A stretch of DNA of 64,000 bases from an uncultured Lachnospiraceae bacterium (lineage in GTDB: Bacteria > Bacillota > Clostridia > Lachnospirales > Lachnospiraceae): NCBI GenBank assembly GCA_934293375.1, contig CAKQYS010000007.1, positions 62,001-126,000 on the forward strand, written 5' to 3'. Each line of letters starts with the position of its first letter. Position 1 is the first letter of the stretch. This document shows positions 32,189-40,919 of the stretch, piece by piece. The notes under the pieces were generated by a model. The model saw nothing but the letters and a program-made list of their open reading frames with translations, had not been told where the DNA came from and ran no database searches. The translations under genes were made by a program, and so were the position numbers.

Positions 32189-34825
32189 CTACTTGTTAGC
32201 GATTGCAGCCTGTGCAGCAGCTAAACGAGCGATTGGTACACGGAATGGAGAACATGATACATAATCCAGACCGATCTTGTGGCAGAACTCTACTGATGAA
32301 GGATCTCCACCGTGCTCACCACAGATACCGATGTGAAGGTTAGGGTTAACCGGCTTACCAAGCTTAACAGCTGTCTCCATTAACTTACCAACACCTGTCT
32401 GATCTAACTTCGCAAATGGATCATTCTCGAAGATCTTAGCATCATAGTAAGCATTTAAGAACTTACCTGCATCATCACGAGAGAAACCGAATGTCATCTG
32501 TGTTAAATCGTTTGTACCGAAGCAGAAGAAGTCAGCTTCCTTTGCAATGTCATCTGCTGTCAGAGCGGCTCTTGGAATCTCGATCATAGTACCTACTTCG
32601 TACTTCAGATCAATACCTGCAGCAGCGATCTCAGCATCAGCTGTCTCAACAACTGTCTTCTTTACATACTTAAGCTCCTTAACCTCACATACAAGTGGGA
32701 TCATGATCTCTGGCTCAACATTCCAATCCGGATGTGCCTTCTTAACCTCGATTGCTGCACGGATAACAGCCTTTGTCTGCATCTTAGCGATCTCTGGGTA
32801 AGTAACTGCCAGACGGCATCCTCTGTGACCCATCATAGGGTTGAACTCATGTAATGAGTTGCAGAGTGCCTTGATCTCATCTACTGTCTTATTCTTAGCC
32901 TTTGCAAGCTTCTCAATATCAGCTTCCTCTGTAGGAACGAACTCATGAAGAGGTGGATCCAGGAATCTGATCGTAACAGGGTTACCCTCAAGAGCCTCAT
33001 ACAGTGCCTTGAAGTCTGACTGCTGATATGGAAGGATCTTATTCAGAGCTTCTTCTCTCTCTTCTACTGTATCAGAACAGATCATCTCACGGAATGCTGC
33101 GATTCTCTCCGGATCGAAGAACATATGCTCTGTACGGCAAAGACCGATACCCTCAGCACCAAGCTCACGAGCCTTCTTTGCATCTGCAGGAGTATCTGCA
33201 TTTGTACGAACCTTTAATGTTCTGTACTTATCTGCCCATGCCATAACACGGCCAAATGTACCGGCGATAGAAGCATCAACTGTCTTGATCACACCATCGT
33301 AAATATTACCTGTTGTACCATCAATTGAGATGAAGTCTCCCTCGTGGAACTCCTTGCCACCAAGTGTGAACTTCTTGTTCTCCTCATCCATGTTGATATC
33401 GCCACAACCAGATACACAGCATGTACCCATACCACGGGCAACAACGGCAGCATGTGATGTCATACCACCACGAACTGTTAAGATACCCTGTGCAGACTTC
33501 ATACCTGTGATATCCTCTGGAGATGTCTCAAGACGAACTAAAACTACCTTCTCACCTCTTGCAGCCCATGCCTCAGCATCATCAGCTGTGAACACGATCT
33601 TACCACAAGCAGCACCCGGTGAAGCACCAAGGCCCTTGCCCATTGGTGTAGCAGCCTTTAATGCAGCAGCATCAAACTGTGGGTGAAGTAATGTATCCAG
33701 GTTACGAGGATCGATCATGGCTACTGCCTCTTCCTCTGTCTTGTGTCCCTCATCTACAAGGTCGCATGCAATCTGCAGAGCAGCCTGAGCTGTTCTCTTA
33801 CCATTACGACACTGTAACATATAGAGCTTCTTGTTCTCAACAGTGAACTCCATATCCTGCATATCATGGTAATGATTCTCCAGTGTCTCACATACCTTGA
33901 TGAACTCATTGTATGCATCTGGGAACTCCTGCTCCATCTGTGCGATTGGCATTGGTGTACGAACACCGGCAACAACATCCTCGCCCTGTGCATTGATCAG
34001 GAACTCACCCATCAGCTTCTTCTCACCTGTTGCAGGATCACGTGTAAATGCAACACCTGTACCAGACTCATTGTTCAGGTTACCGAATACCATAGGCATT
34101 ACATTAACTGCTGTACCCCATGAGTAAGGAATATCATTATCTCTTCTGTAAACATTAGCACGTGGGTTGTCCCATGAACGGAATACAGCCTCGATCGCTA
34201 ACTTTAACTGCTCAACCGGGTCAGAAGGGAAATCCTGTCCTAACTGATTCTTATACTCAGCCTTGAACTGCTCTGCTAATGTCTTAAGATCAGCTGCTGT
34301 AAGCTCTACATCGAACTTAACACCCTTCTCTTCCTTCATCTTATCGATCAGCTGCTCAAAGTACTTCTTACCAACTTCCATAACAACGTCTGAGAACATC
34401 TGGATGAAACGTCTGTAAGAATCATATACGAAACGCTCAAATGCAGGATCCGGATTACCCTTGATCATAGCTGCAACTACTTCATCGTTCAGACCAAGGT
34501 TCAGGATTGTATCCATCATACCCGGCATAGATGCTCTGGCACCTGAACGAACAGAAACTAATAAAGGATTCTCAAGATCGCCGAACTTCTTGCCATTGAT
34601 CTCTTCCATCTTCTTAACACCTTCCATAGCCTGAGCCATGATCTCATCGTTAATCTTACGGCCATCCTCATAATACTGTGTACAAGCCTCTGTTGTAATC
34701 GTGAATCCCTGTGGAACCGGAAGACCAATGCTTGTCATCTCAGCAAGGTTGGCACCCTTACCACCAAGAAGATTACGCATTGTCATGTCGCCTTCGCTAA
34801 ACATATAAACCCACTTGTTTGCCAT
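32189..34825 (-). CDS. ppdK: Pyruvate, phosphate dikinase
   Basis: The 878-residue enzyme interconverts pyruvate, ATP and phosphate with PEP, AMP and pyrophosphate in the cytoplasm; anaerobes use it in glycolysis or gluconeogenesis. The N-terminal ATP-grasp domain (about 1-340) begins MANKWVYMFSEGD with GGKGANLAEMTSIGLPVPQGF. The swivelling domain carries the phospho-histidine in GGMTSHAAVVARGMG (about 450-465). The C-terminal PEP/pyruvate barrel (about 530-878) shows IGLCRTEHMFF, PMMGHRGCRLAVTYPEI and the catalytic cysteine in IGICGEHGGDP. Length and motifs are full. AGGAGG precedes the ATG, and the gene stands as its own unit with terminators on either side. Confidence 0.98.
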   Translation of the reverse strand: MANKWVYMFSEGDMTMRNLLGGKGANLAEMTSIGLPVPQGFTITTEACTQYYEDGRKINDEIMAQAMEGVKKMEEINGKKFGDLENPLLVSVRSGARASMPGMMDTILNLGLNDEVVAAMIKGNPDPAFERFVYDSYRRFIQMFSDVVMEVGKKYFEQLIDKMKEEKGVKFDVELTAADLKTLAEQFKAEYKNQLGQDFPSDPVEQLKLAIEAVFRSWDNPRANVYRRDNDIPYSWGTAVNVMPMVFGNLNNESGTGVAFTRDPATGEKKLMGEFLINAQGEDVVAGVRTPMPIAQMEQEFPDAYNEFIKVCETLENHYHDMQDMEFTVENKKLYMLQCRNGKRTAQAALQIACDLVDEGHKTEEEAVAMIDPRNLDTLLHPQFDAAALKAATPMGKGLGASPGAACGKIVFTADDAEAWAARGEKVVLVRLETSPEDITGMKSAQGILTVRGGMTSHAAVVARGMGTCCVSGCGDINMDEENKKFTLGGKEFHEGDFISIDGTTGNIYDGVIKTVDASIAGTFGRVMAWADKYRTLKVRTNADTPADAKKARELGAEGIGLCRTEHMFFDPERIAAFREMICSDTVEEREEALNKILPYQQSDFKALYEALEGNPVTIRFLDPPLHEFVPTEEADIEKLAKAKNKTVDEIKALCNSLHEFNPMMGHRGCRLAVTYPEIAKMQTKAVIRAAIEVKKAHPDWNVEPEIMIPLVCEVKELKYVKKTVVETADAEIAAAGIDLKYEVGTMIEIPRAALTADDIAKEADFFCFGTNDLTQMTFGFSRDDAGKFLNAYYDAKIFENDPFAKLDQTGVGKLMETAVKLGKPVNPNLHIGICGEHGGDPSSVEFCHKIGLDYVSCSPFRVPIARLAAAQAAIANK

Positions 34826-34884
34826 TTGTCAATTACCTCCTAAGTATTGAATTATTATTACTGCAGGCAGTATGACCCCCACCC

Positions 34885-34905
34885 GTCAGCACTGACAATA
34901 TTATA
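34885..34905 (-). promoter_or_regulatory. ppdK promoter region with palindrome at the start site
   Basis: A minus-strand -10 TATAAT (34905-34900) is followed by the perfect palindrome GTCAG-TG-CTGAC (34896-34885), which covers the predicted transcription start. The -35 (CTTCAA, 17 bases upstream) is weak. The palindrome could be an operator or a 5' hairpin. Confidence 0.5.
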
Positions 34906-34953
34906 ACATATTTTCTGTTTATTTGAAGTGTTTTTTGTTATTTTTTTCAAAAA

Positions 34954-34998
34954 TATTGCAAAAAATAAGAGTCCGTATCAGCAAATGATACGAACTCT
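34954..34998 (-). terminator. Terminator of the NlpC/P60 gene
   Basis: Arms AGAGTCCGTATCA (34968-34980) and TGATACGAACTCT (34986-34998) pair with one mismatch around a 5-base loop. On the minus strand the stem is followed by TTATTTTTTGC, a good intrinsic terminator 10 bases after the stop codon. Confidence 0.85.
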
Positions 34999-35007
34999 GT
35001 TTTTATA

Positions 35008-36618
35008 TTATTCAACAATTCTTCTTGCACCGGATGGCTTTGTATAATTCAGATCGCCTACCTTGATACCGCCCTTCGGCGTACTTGCATGTACGATCTT
35101 GCCACCGCCAATGTAGATTGCTACATGACCCGGATAGCAGATAATGTCTCCGGCTTTGATGTCATCTAAACTGACTTTCTTACCGTTTGAACGCTGTCCC
35201 GAGGAACTTCTGTTCAGTGAATATCCAAAATGCTTATAGACACTTTGTGTAAATCCGGAACAATCGGCACCCTTCGTCAGGCTGGTTCCGCCTGCCTTAT
35301 ATGGATTTCCAACGAACTGCAGTGCATAATCTACCACATCCTGTCCGCTTGTCTTCTTCTCAGTGTCCTTCTTCTTATCTGTTTCTGCCTTTGTTTCCGT
35401 CTTCTCTGCCTTCTTCTCAGCTGACTTTGTCTCTGTCTTTTCTGCCTTCTTCTCAGCTGACTTTGTCTCTGTCTTCTTCTCAGCCGGCTTTGTCTCTGTC
35501 TTCTCTGTCTTCTTTTCAGCTGGCTTTGTCTCTGTCTTCTCTGTCTTCTTTTCAGCTGACTTTGTTTCTGCCTTCTTGGATACTTCCGTCTTCTCAGATT
35601 TTTGATCGTCAGCCTTGGTTTCCTTCACTTCATCTGTCTTCTGCTCTGTATCCTGTGCCATCTGCTCTTCGTCTGTCTGTTCCTCTTGTGAAGCAGTTAC
35701 AACACTGTTCTCATAATTCCATCCGGCATCTACATACTCAGCAGCCACATATCCGGTCTGTCCATCTGCCAGTGCAACTGTGATCCATGCGTCATCCGCA
35801 TCCTGCATACAAAGTGAAGTACCTGCTGCCACATTGGCAAGGATCGCACTGTCTGTACTCTTCTCTGCTCTGACACGAACAGAAGATACCTTTGGAGAAA
35901 CTACATAATCATAGTTCTCAGCGATATACAACATGGCAGACAAGTCTGTACACAGATATTCGTTTGACACATATCCTTCAAACTTAGAAGATGCGATCTT
36001 CGTCCATGCATCCTGTGTCTCTAATACGGTAACAACCTCACCTTCCTGCAGTGTTCCAAGCACAGCTGAATCACTGTCTGCCGCTTCTCTGATATTCAGA
36101 TTATTCACATAAGATACCGCCTTATTCTCCAGGTCTGATAATCCATATGGAATCTTCGCATCCAGCATCTTACGGATCTCGTTGTCTACAGGGATCGATC
36201 CGGTAGAAAATCCAAATAATGTTCTGTCCTCACCCTGCACCAAAGGCTCCACCTCTGCAACTGTATTCTCTGTCTGTACAGTAGTTTCTGTAGATGCTTC
36301 CTCTGTCGATACCTCCTGTGTCATCAGCGCTTCTGATGTCAGCTGCTCTGTCGTCTCTTCAGGCATCATCAGATTCTGTGTTTCTGTTGTTGCAGCCGGA
36401 GCTGCCACTGTCGTATCTGCAATCGTGGACGACTCTGCTACCGGGGATGTCCAATTCAAATAAGCATTGTGTGCCACCACAGAAACCCCCGCCTCTTCTA
36501 TCAGTTCTGTCTGCATGTGATCCAGTCGGCTCTGATAAGAATCATATGCGCGGCTTGACAGCACCAGTGCGGCACCTGCCAATACCATGATGGAACCTCT
36601 TAGAATCTCTTTTTTCAT
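35008..36618 (-). CDS. SH3b-NlpC/P60 cell-wall hydrolase
   Basis: The 536-residue exported protein has an N-terminal signal or anchor helix (about 8-22, SIMVLAGAALVLSS), a Thr/Glu-rich stretch, two bacterial SH3 domains (about 165-225 with LNIREAADSDSAVLGTL and about 245-300 with VRVRAEKSTDSAIL), a Lys/Glu/Thr repeat linker (about 330-410) and a C-terminal NlpC/P60 peptidase (about 420-536). The catalytic Cys is in KGADCSGFTQS and the His in YPGHVAIYIG. It probably cleaves stem peptides of peptidoglycan. ATG 36618 follows AGAGG. Direct TGTTAC repeats upstream suggest WalR-type control. Confidence 0.93.
   Translation of the reverse strand: MKKEILRGSIMVLAGAALVLSSRAYDSYQSRLDHMQTELIEEAGVSVVAHNAYLNWTSPVAESSTIADTTVAAPAATTETQNLMMPEETTEQLTSEALMTQEVSTEEASTETTVQTENTVAEVEPLVQGEDRTLFGFSTGSIPVDNEIRKMLDAKIPYGLSDLENKAVSYVNNLNIREAADSDSAVLGTLQEGEVVTVLETQDAWTKIASSKFEGYVSNEYLCTDLSAMLYIAENYDYVVSPKVSSVRVRAEKSTDSAILANVAAGTSLCMQDADDAWITVALADGQTGYVAAEYVDAGWNYENSVVTASQEEQTDEEQMAQDTEQKTDEVKETKADDQKSEKTEVSKKAETKSAEKKTEKTETKPAEKKTEKTETKPAEKKTETKSAEKKAEKTETKSAEKKAEKTETKAETDKKKDTEKKTSGQDVVDYALQFVGNPYKAGGTSLTKGADCSGFTQSVYKHFGYSLNRSSSGQRSNGKKVSLDDIKAGDIICYPGHVAIYIGGGKIVHASTPKGGIKVGDLNYTKPSGARRIVE
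35386..35580. repeat. Coding tandem repeats in the Lys/Glu/Thr linker
   Basis: The linker of the NlpC/P60 protein is built from near-identical 11-15 residue units of the type AEKKTEKTETKP and AEKKAEKTETKS. The DNA copies around 35410-35570 are nearly identical, so copy number could vary between strains. The linker is highly charged and probably extended in the cell wall. Confidence 0.8.
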
Positions 36619-36666
36619 TATACTCAACCTCTTTGTGTTTTTAATTTATTTAGCTTTTATTAAGTT

Positions 36667-36716
36667 TGTTACAAAATTGTTACAACTTGTTACAGACACA
36701 TCTTAACAAATGTTAC
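36667..36716. promoter_or_regulatory. WalR-type TGTTAC direct repeats upstream of NlpC/P60 gene
   Basis: TGTTAC occurs at 36667-36672, 36678-36683, 36688-36693 and 36711-36716. Spacings are 11, 10 and 23 bases. Read on the coding (minus) strand each copy is GTAACA, within TGTAAC-N4/5-TGTAAC, which fits the WalR consensus TGTWAH-N5-TGTWAH. WalR controls cell-wall hydrolases in Firmicutes, matching the gene 49 bases away. Confidence 0.6.
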
Positions 36717-36838
36717 ATAATATGTCAACTATAAATTAGTATTTCCAATATTTACTAATCATATTGCACGAATTTGTTATTCATAATTATGAAATAAATA
36801 GAAAAACACAAATTCCCGAGCGGTTTTGTATATTTTTA

Positions 36839-36867
36839 TTGCATTTATGGCAGATTTAGATTATAAT
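36839..36867 (+). promoter_or_regulatory. Intergenic plus-strand promoter
   Basis: TTGCAT (36839-36844), a 17-base spacer and a perfect TATAAT (36862-36867) face rightward inside a 493-base gap between the NlpC/P60 gene and glyS, where no plus-strand protein gene is present. A terminator follows 93 bases later. Confidence 0.55.
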
Positions 36868-36874
36868 AGCCGTA

Positions 36875-36993
36875 GTGATGAGATTATATATTTATATTTG
36901 ATTTATAAATTTGACATTCAGTTATATTTGTTTTCCTGTTTTTCATTCTTTTTTCTCCCGAGCCCACATCTTAGATGCGGGCTCACTTTTTTT
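36875..36993 (+). ncRNA. Candidate small RNA of about 115 nt
   Basis: The segment runs from the predicted start of the promoter at 36839-36867 to an intrinsic terminator at 36960-36993. It is very AT-rich with no credible open frame behind a ribosome binding site. I do not recognise a known RNA family. The rest of the 36619-37111 gap holds WalR-type repeats, an AT palindrome (TTCATAATTATGAA, 36780-36793) and the glyS terminator; nothing else was seen there. Confidence 0.4.
36960..36993 (+). terminator. Plus-strand intrinsic terminator in the NlpC-glyS gap
   Basis: GAGCCC (36960-36965) pairs with GGGCTC (36979-36984), with an inner CATC/GATG stem and a loop of three bases, followed by ACTTTTTTTG. 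The minus side has A-rich DNA instead, so it works only for rightward transcripts, although the flanking genes both read leftward. Confidence 0.75.
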
Positions 36994-37043
36994 GTTTCAA
37001 ATACATCCGTGCAGTTATGCTTACAGCAGCACCTGTTCTACAT

Positions 37044-37094
37044 AAAAAACGCAGACAACCAAAACCTTTATCATGTCTTGATCGTCTGCGTTTT
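37044..37094 (-). terminator. Terminator of glyS
   Basis: Perfect 11-base arms AAAACGCAGAC (37046-37056) and GTCTGCGTTTT (37084-37094) read leftward end in TTTTTTATG. It lies 18 bases after the glyS stop codon. Confidence 0.8.
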
Positions 37095-37111
37095 ACGGAT
37101 ACCCGGCAATT

Positions 37112-38500
37112 TTAGAATACAAACTTCTCTGCCAGATATGCCTTCAGATCAGCAATCTGAATACGCTCCTGTTCCATTGTATCACGGTCGCGGACTGTAA
37201 CCGCTCCATCTTCTTCTGACTCGAAATCATATGTGATGCAGAACGGCGTTCCGATCTCATCCTGTCTTCTGTATCTCTTACCGATATTGCCTCTGTCATC
37301 ATATTCACAGTTATATTCCTTTGACAGCTCCGCATAAATCTTCTCTGCACCCTCTGCCAGCTTCTTGGACAACGGAAGTACCGCAACCTTTACCGGTGCG
37401 ATTGCAGGATGGAAATGCAATACAGTTCTCACATCGCCGCCCTCTAATTCTTCCTCATCATATGCAGAGCACAAAAATGCCAATGTTACACGGTCAGCTC
37501 CTAAAGAAGGCTCAATTACATATGGGACATACTTAATCTTCTTCTCATCATCAAAGTACTCCATAGGCTCACCTGATGTATTCTGATGTTGTGTCAGATC
37601 GTAGTTCGTACGGTCTGCAACACCCCACAACTCACCCCAGCCAAACGGGAACAGGAACTCAATATCCGTTGTCGCCTTGCTGTAGAAAGAAAGCTCTGCT
37701 TTATCATGGTCACGGTATCTGACCTCCTCATCTTTCATGCCAAGGTTATATAACCAGTCAAGACAGAACTGTTTCCAGTATGCAAACCATTCAAGATCAG
37801 TATCCGGCTCACAGAAGAACTCTAATTCCATCTGTTCAAACTCTCTTGTGCGGAATGTGAAATTACCCGGTGTAATCTCATTTCTAAATGATTTACCAAT
37901 CTGTCCGATTCCAAATGGGATCTTCTTTCTGGAAGTTCTCTGTACATTCTTGAAATTCACAAAGATACCCTGTGCTGTCTCAGGTCTTAAATATACCGTG
38001 TTCTTAGCATCCTCTGTCACACCCTGAAATGTCTTAAACATCAGATTAAACTCTCTGATCTCTGTAAAATTGTGCTTTCCACAGCTTGGACATGGAATAT
38101 TCTTCTCTTCTATATAACCTTCCATCTCTTCCTTAGACCATGCATCCACTGCACCCTCAACCGCAATACCATGCTCAGCCATATAATCCTCAATGATCTT
38201 ATCTGCACGGAAACGCTCATGACACTCCTTACAGTCAAGCATTGGATCTGAAAAGCTGCCCAGATGACCAGATGCCACCCATGTCTGTGGATTCATCAGG
38301 ATCGCACAGTCCACACCTACATTGTATGGGTTCTCCTGAATAAACTTCTTCCACCATGCACGCTTTACATTATTCTTAAGCTCCACGCCAAGGTTGCCAT
38401 AATCCCATGTATTAGCCAAACCTCCGTAAATCTCAGAGCCAGGATATACAAATCCTCTTGACTTGGCTAATGCAACGATTTTGTCCATTGTCTTTTCCAT
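37112..38500 (-). CDS. glyS: Glycine--tRNA ligase (homodimeric type)
   Basis: The 462-residue class II synthetase charges tRNA-Gly. It begins with the family opening KIVALAKSRGFVYPGSEIYGG, has class II motif 2 SFRNEITPGNFTFRTREFEQMELEFF, and a C-terminal anticodon-binding domain (about 360-462; IAPVKVAVLPLSKK). Four cysteines (CKECHERF near residue 90 and CPSCGKHNF) form a possible zinc knuckle. The single-chain form is the eukaryote-like type common in Firmicutes. The 65-base gap upstream is too short for a T-box leader; it holds ACCGG/CCGGT arms and a TATAAT. AAGGAG precedes the start. Confidence 0.97.
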   Translation of the reverse strand: MEKTMDKIVALAKSRGFVYPGSEIYGGLANTWDYGNLGVELKNNVKRAWWKKFIQENPYNVGVDCAILMNPQTWVASGHLGSFSDPMLDCKECHERFRADKIIEDYMAEHGIAVEGAVDAWSKEEMEGYIEEKNIPCPSCGKHNFTEIREFNLMFKTFQGVTEDAKNTVYLRPETAQGIFVNFKNVQRTSRKKIPFGIGQIGKSFRNEITPGNFTFRTREFEQMELEFFCEPDTDLEWFAYWKQFCLDWLYNLGMKDEEVRYRDHDKAELSFYSKATTDIEFLFPFGWGELWGVADRTNYDLTQHQNTSGEPMEYFDDEKKIKYVPYVIEPSLGADRVTLAFLCSAYDEEELEGGDVRTVLHFHPAIAPVKVAVLPLSKKLAEGAEKIYAELSKEYNCEYDDRGNIGKRYRRQDEIGTPFCITYDFESEEDGAVTVRDRDTMEQERIQIADLKAYLAEKFVF

Positions 38501-38565
38501 AAGATAAATTCTCCTTAAATAATTATATATTCAACCGGATTGATATACCGGTCAACCTGCAAATG

Positions 38566-39129
38566 CTATTTGTATACTATCACACTGCCATCCTTTGCAT
38601 GCAGAGTGCCATTCTCGTATTCCGCATCTTTGTAAGCGAGCAGTTTTCCCTTCACAACAACATCCGTATCTGCACTCAATACCAGCACCCTGGCATCCTC
38701 TTTTTGCAGCAGTTTTGATACAGCAGTCTCATCGAGTGCTCCATCGTCCGGTGACACCATTCCCTTCACATCCTGATCGGAATACTGAAAGCTGCCGGCT
38801 TCTACCGCCTGATATGCCGTCCCATTCACTGTATTGTACACTTCTATATTCTGATAGGACATTACCAGCTTGGCCGTATTTTTCTCCAATGTCAATTCAT
38901 CCAGTTTCACGCTCTCATCTGCCTGATATGTCGAAATCTGCTTCTCTACATAAGACTGCAGATCTTCCTTTGTAACATCCAGTCCCGTATAATCCTCTAC
39001 GGAAACATCTGTATATGTATTATCCTTTGTTATGATCAATGTGTTGGCATCATATTTTCCTGCCACGCTGCCACAACCGGTCAGACATAGCATCATGCCT
39101 GTTAATGCCACTACCGCCATCTTCTTCAT
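38566..39129 (-). CDS. Putative lipoprotein
   Basis: The 187-residue protein has a type II signal peptide with lipobox LTGC (Cys at about residue 19; MKKMAVVALTGMMLCLTGC). It should be lipid-anchored on the outer face of the membrane. The mature part is Asp/Val/Thr-rich with no recognised domain; the segment VTKEDLQSYVEKQISTYQ looks like a short helix of trigger-factor or PrsA-like type, but the match is weak. It lies 91 bases downstream of recO and before glyS. Confidence 0.8.
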   Translation of the reverse strand: MKKMAVVALTGMMLCLTGCGSVAGKYDANTLIITKDNTYTDVSVEDYTGLDVTKEDLQSYVEKQISTYQADESVKLDELTLEKNTAKLVMSYQNIEVYNTVNGTAYQAVEAGSFQYSDQDVKGMVSPDDGALDETAVSKLLQKEDARVLVLSADTDVVVKGKLLAYKDAEYENGTLHAKDGSVIVYK

Positions 39130-39220
39130 AGATCTTTCCTCTTTCTATATACGAAATGATGTCCAATATCCCTGAACTCATTTATTGTACTATCCCGGCT
39201 CTTTTTTTTCAAGTGCAATA

Positions 39221-39967
39221 TTAGGATAAGGCTTCCAGCATTTCAAGCGATCTACACTTCTTATCAATATGTAACGGCAGGTATGCATCACACAGAGCAG
39301 ACAATTCTGTCAATACCTGTGCAGACACATGAAATCCGTATAATTTTTCGAGCGGCATTGTACGGATATGCCGAAGAGTATACAGGGTATCCCCACAAAT
39401 CGCAAGTCCATGGGATGCCTGTTTTTCGCAGATCTCACACAGAATCCCGCCACTTGCACTATCAAACACTGCCTGCTGCAGATTCTTTCTTCCACATTTG
39501 ACACAATCAAACACCTGCGGTGCCAGTCCCTCCAGCTCCAGCAGTTTCAGCTCATATGTCCGTCGTATCAATGCCCGGTCCATCTGTGCTTTGATCAGAG
39601 CCTTAAAAGTCACATAGAGCAGGTTCAATAGATTCTTGTCCGATGTTCCTTCCATCGTCACATGGTCCGCCAACTCGCAAAAATAACTGGCATAACACAC
39701 ATCGTCAAGATTCTGTTTCATCTCATCAAAGAAATCAACTGCCTGCGCCTTTGCAATCCTGTATGCATCATAGCTTTGATAGCATTGAAAGGATGCATAG
39801 GTAAACGGGGTGGAAATAGCCATCAGCGGACTTCCCGGCCGTCTTGCGCCTCTTGCAAATGCTGTCACTTTCCCTCTTTCTTTTGTCAGGATCACCAGCC
39901 GCTTGTCAAACTCATCCTGCATGGAGGCAGATAATACGATACCATTCAGATTCACTTGTTGCTTCAT
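39221..39967 (-). CDS. recO: DNA repair protein RecO
   Basis: The 248-residue recombination mediator loads RecA on single-stranded DNA with RecF/RecR. It has an N-terminal OB fold (about 1-80; LNGIVLSASMQDEFDKRLVILTKERG and ARGARRPGSPL), a helical middle and a zinc-finger region with CVKCGRK and ILCEIC pairs (about 148-180). ATG 39967 follows GGAG at good distance; the longer frame from 39991 lacks a site. It lies 27 bases after era, a common clostridial gene order. Confidence 0.95.
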   Translation of the reverse strand: MKQQVNLNGIVLSASMQDEFDKRLVILTKERGKVTAFARGARRPGSPLMAISTPFTYASFQCYQSYDAYRIAKAQAVDFFDEMKQNLDDVCYASYFCELADHVTMEGTSDKNLLNLLYVTFKALIKAQMDRALIRRTYELKLLELEGLAPQVFDCVKCGRKNLQQAVFDSASGGILCEICEKQASHGLAICGDTLYTLRHIRTMPLEKLYGFHVSAQVLTELSALCDAYLPLHIDKKCRSLEMLEALS

Positions 39968-39994
39968 ATTATCCACTCCGTTTCCATCCATTTT

Positions 39995-40891
39995 CTAGTC
40001 CTGCTGAAACCCGTAGTTTTTCAGCAGAGTATCGCTGTCACGCCAGTCTTTTTTCACCTTTACCCAGAGCTTCAGATTCACTTTTGTATCAAGAAGTTTT
40101 TCCATATCGATCCTTGCCTGTGTGCCAATCTTTTTTAACATAGCACCCTGCTTACCGATAATGATGCCCTTATGAGAATCCCGTTCACATACGATCGTCG
40201 CATCAATATCCACGATACTCCCCTGTGGTCTGTCCTTCATTCGGTCTATCACAACCGCAATGCCATGTGGTATTTCCTGATCTAAAAGTCTTAATGCTTT
40301 CTCTCTTATGATCTCTGCCACAATCTGTCTTTCCGGCTGATCCGTGATCGTATCTTCATCATAATAACGAGGACCTTCCGGCAGGTACTTCATGATCGTC
40401 CTGATCACATCCTGCGTATTTTTTCCTTTCAATGCACTAACCGGAATGATCTCTGCGAATTCCAGCACATCCTTATATTTATCGATCGCCTGCAGCAGCA
40501 TCTCTTCTTCTACTGTATCAATCTTATTGAGGATCAATATAACCGGTGTCTTTACTTTAGACAGCCGTTCTATAATATAACGCTCTCCCGCACCAATAAA
40601 AGTGGATGGCTCTACCAGCCACAGAATGACATCTACCTCATTCAGTGTACTCTCAGCTACATTCAGCATATATTCGCCCAATTTATTTTTTGCCTTATTG
40701 ATTCCCGGTGTGTCCAGAAAAATGATCTGTCCTTCCTCATCTGTATATACTGTCTGTATTCTATTTCGCGTTGTCTGCGCCTTATTACTCGTGATCGCTA
40801 TCTTTTGACCGATCAGACGGTTCATCAATGTAGACTTCCCGACATTCGGTCTTCCTATGATCGTCACAAATCCTGATCTGTATTTCTGCAT
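39995..40891 (-). CDS. era: GTPase Era
   Basis: The 298-residue essential GTPase binds 16S rRNA and helps 30S assembly. The G domain (about 5-170) shows G1 GRPNVGKST, G3 DTPG (IFLDTPGINKAKNKLGEYM) and G4 NKID; the C-terminal KH domain (about 205-290) shows ERDSHKGIIIGKQGAMLKKIG. The start is MQKYRSGF at ATG 40891 behind GGAGAG. The open frame runs further to 41080, but that part overlaps the peptidase gene and does not resemble Era. It is followed by recO. Confidence 0.97.
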   Translation of the reverse strand: MQKYRSGFVTIIGRPNVGKSTLMNRLIGQKIAITSNKAQTTRNRIQTVYTDEEGQIIFLDTPGINKAKNKLGEYMLNVAESTLNEVDVILWLVEPSTFIGAGERYIIERLSKVKTPVILILNKIDTVEEEMLLQAIDKYKDVLEFAEIIPVSALKGKNTQDVIRTIMKYLPEGPRYYDEDTITDQPERQIVAEIIREKALRLLDQEIPHGIAVVIDRMKDRPQGSIVDIDATIVCERDSHKGIIIGKQGAMLKKIGTQARIDMEKLLDTKVNLKLWVKVKKDWRDSDTLLKNYGFQQD

Positions 40892-40919
40892 AGTCTCTCC
40901 TCTTATTTTTCTGTTCGGT

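Noticed and set aside
35386..35580. Possible CRISPR array
   Set aside because: Repeats are contiguous coding units without spacers.
36826..37200. 124-codon plus-strand frame in the NlpC-glyS gap
   Set aside because: It runs through a terminator and into glyS antisense, with no binding site and biased composition; not a gene.
38501..38565. T-box riboswitch before glyS
   Set aside because: The gap is only 65 bases, far too short for a T-box leader.
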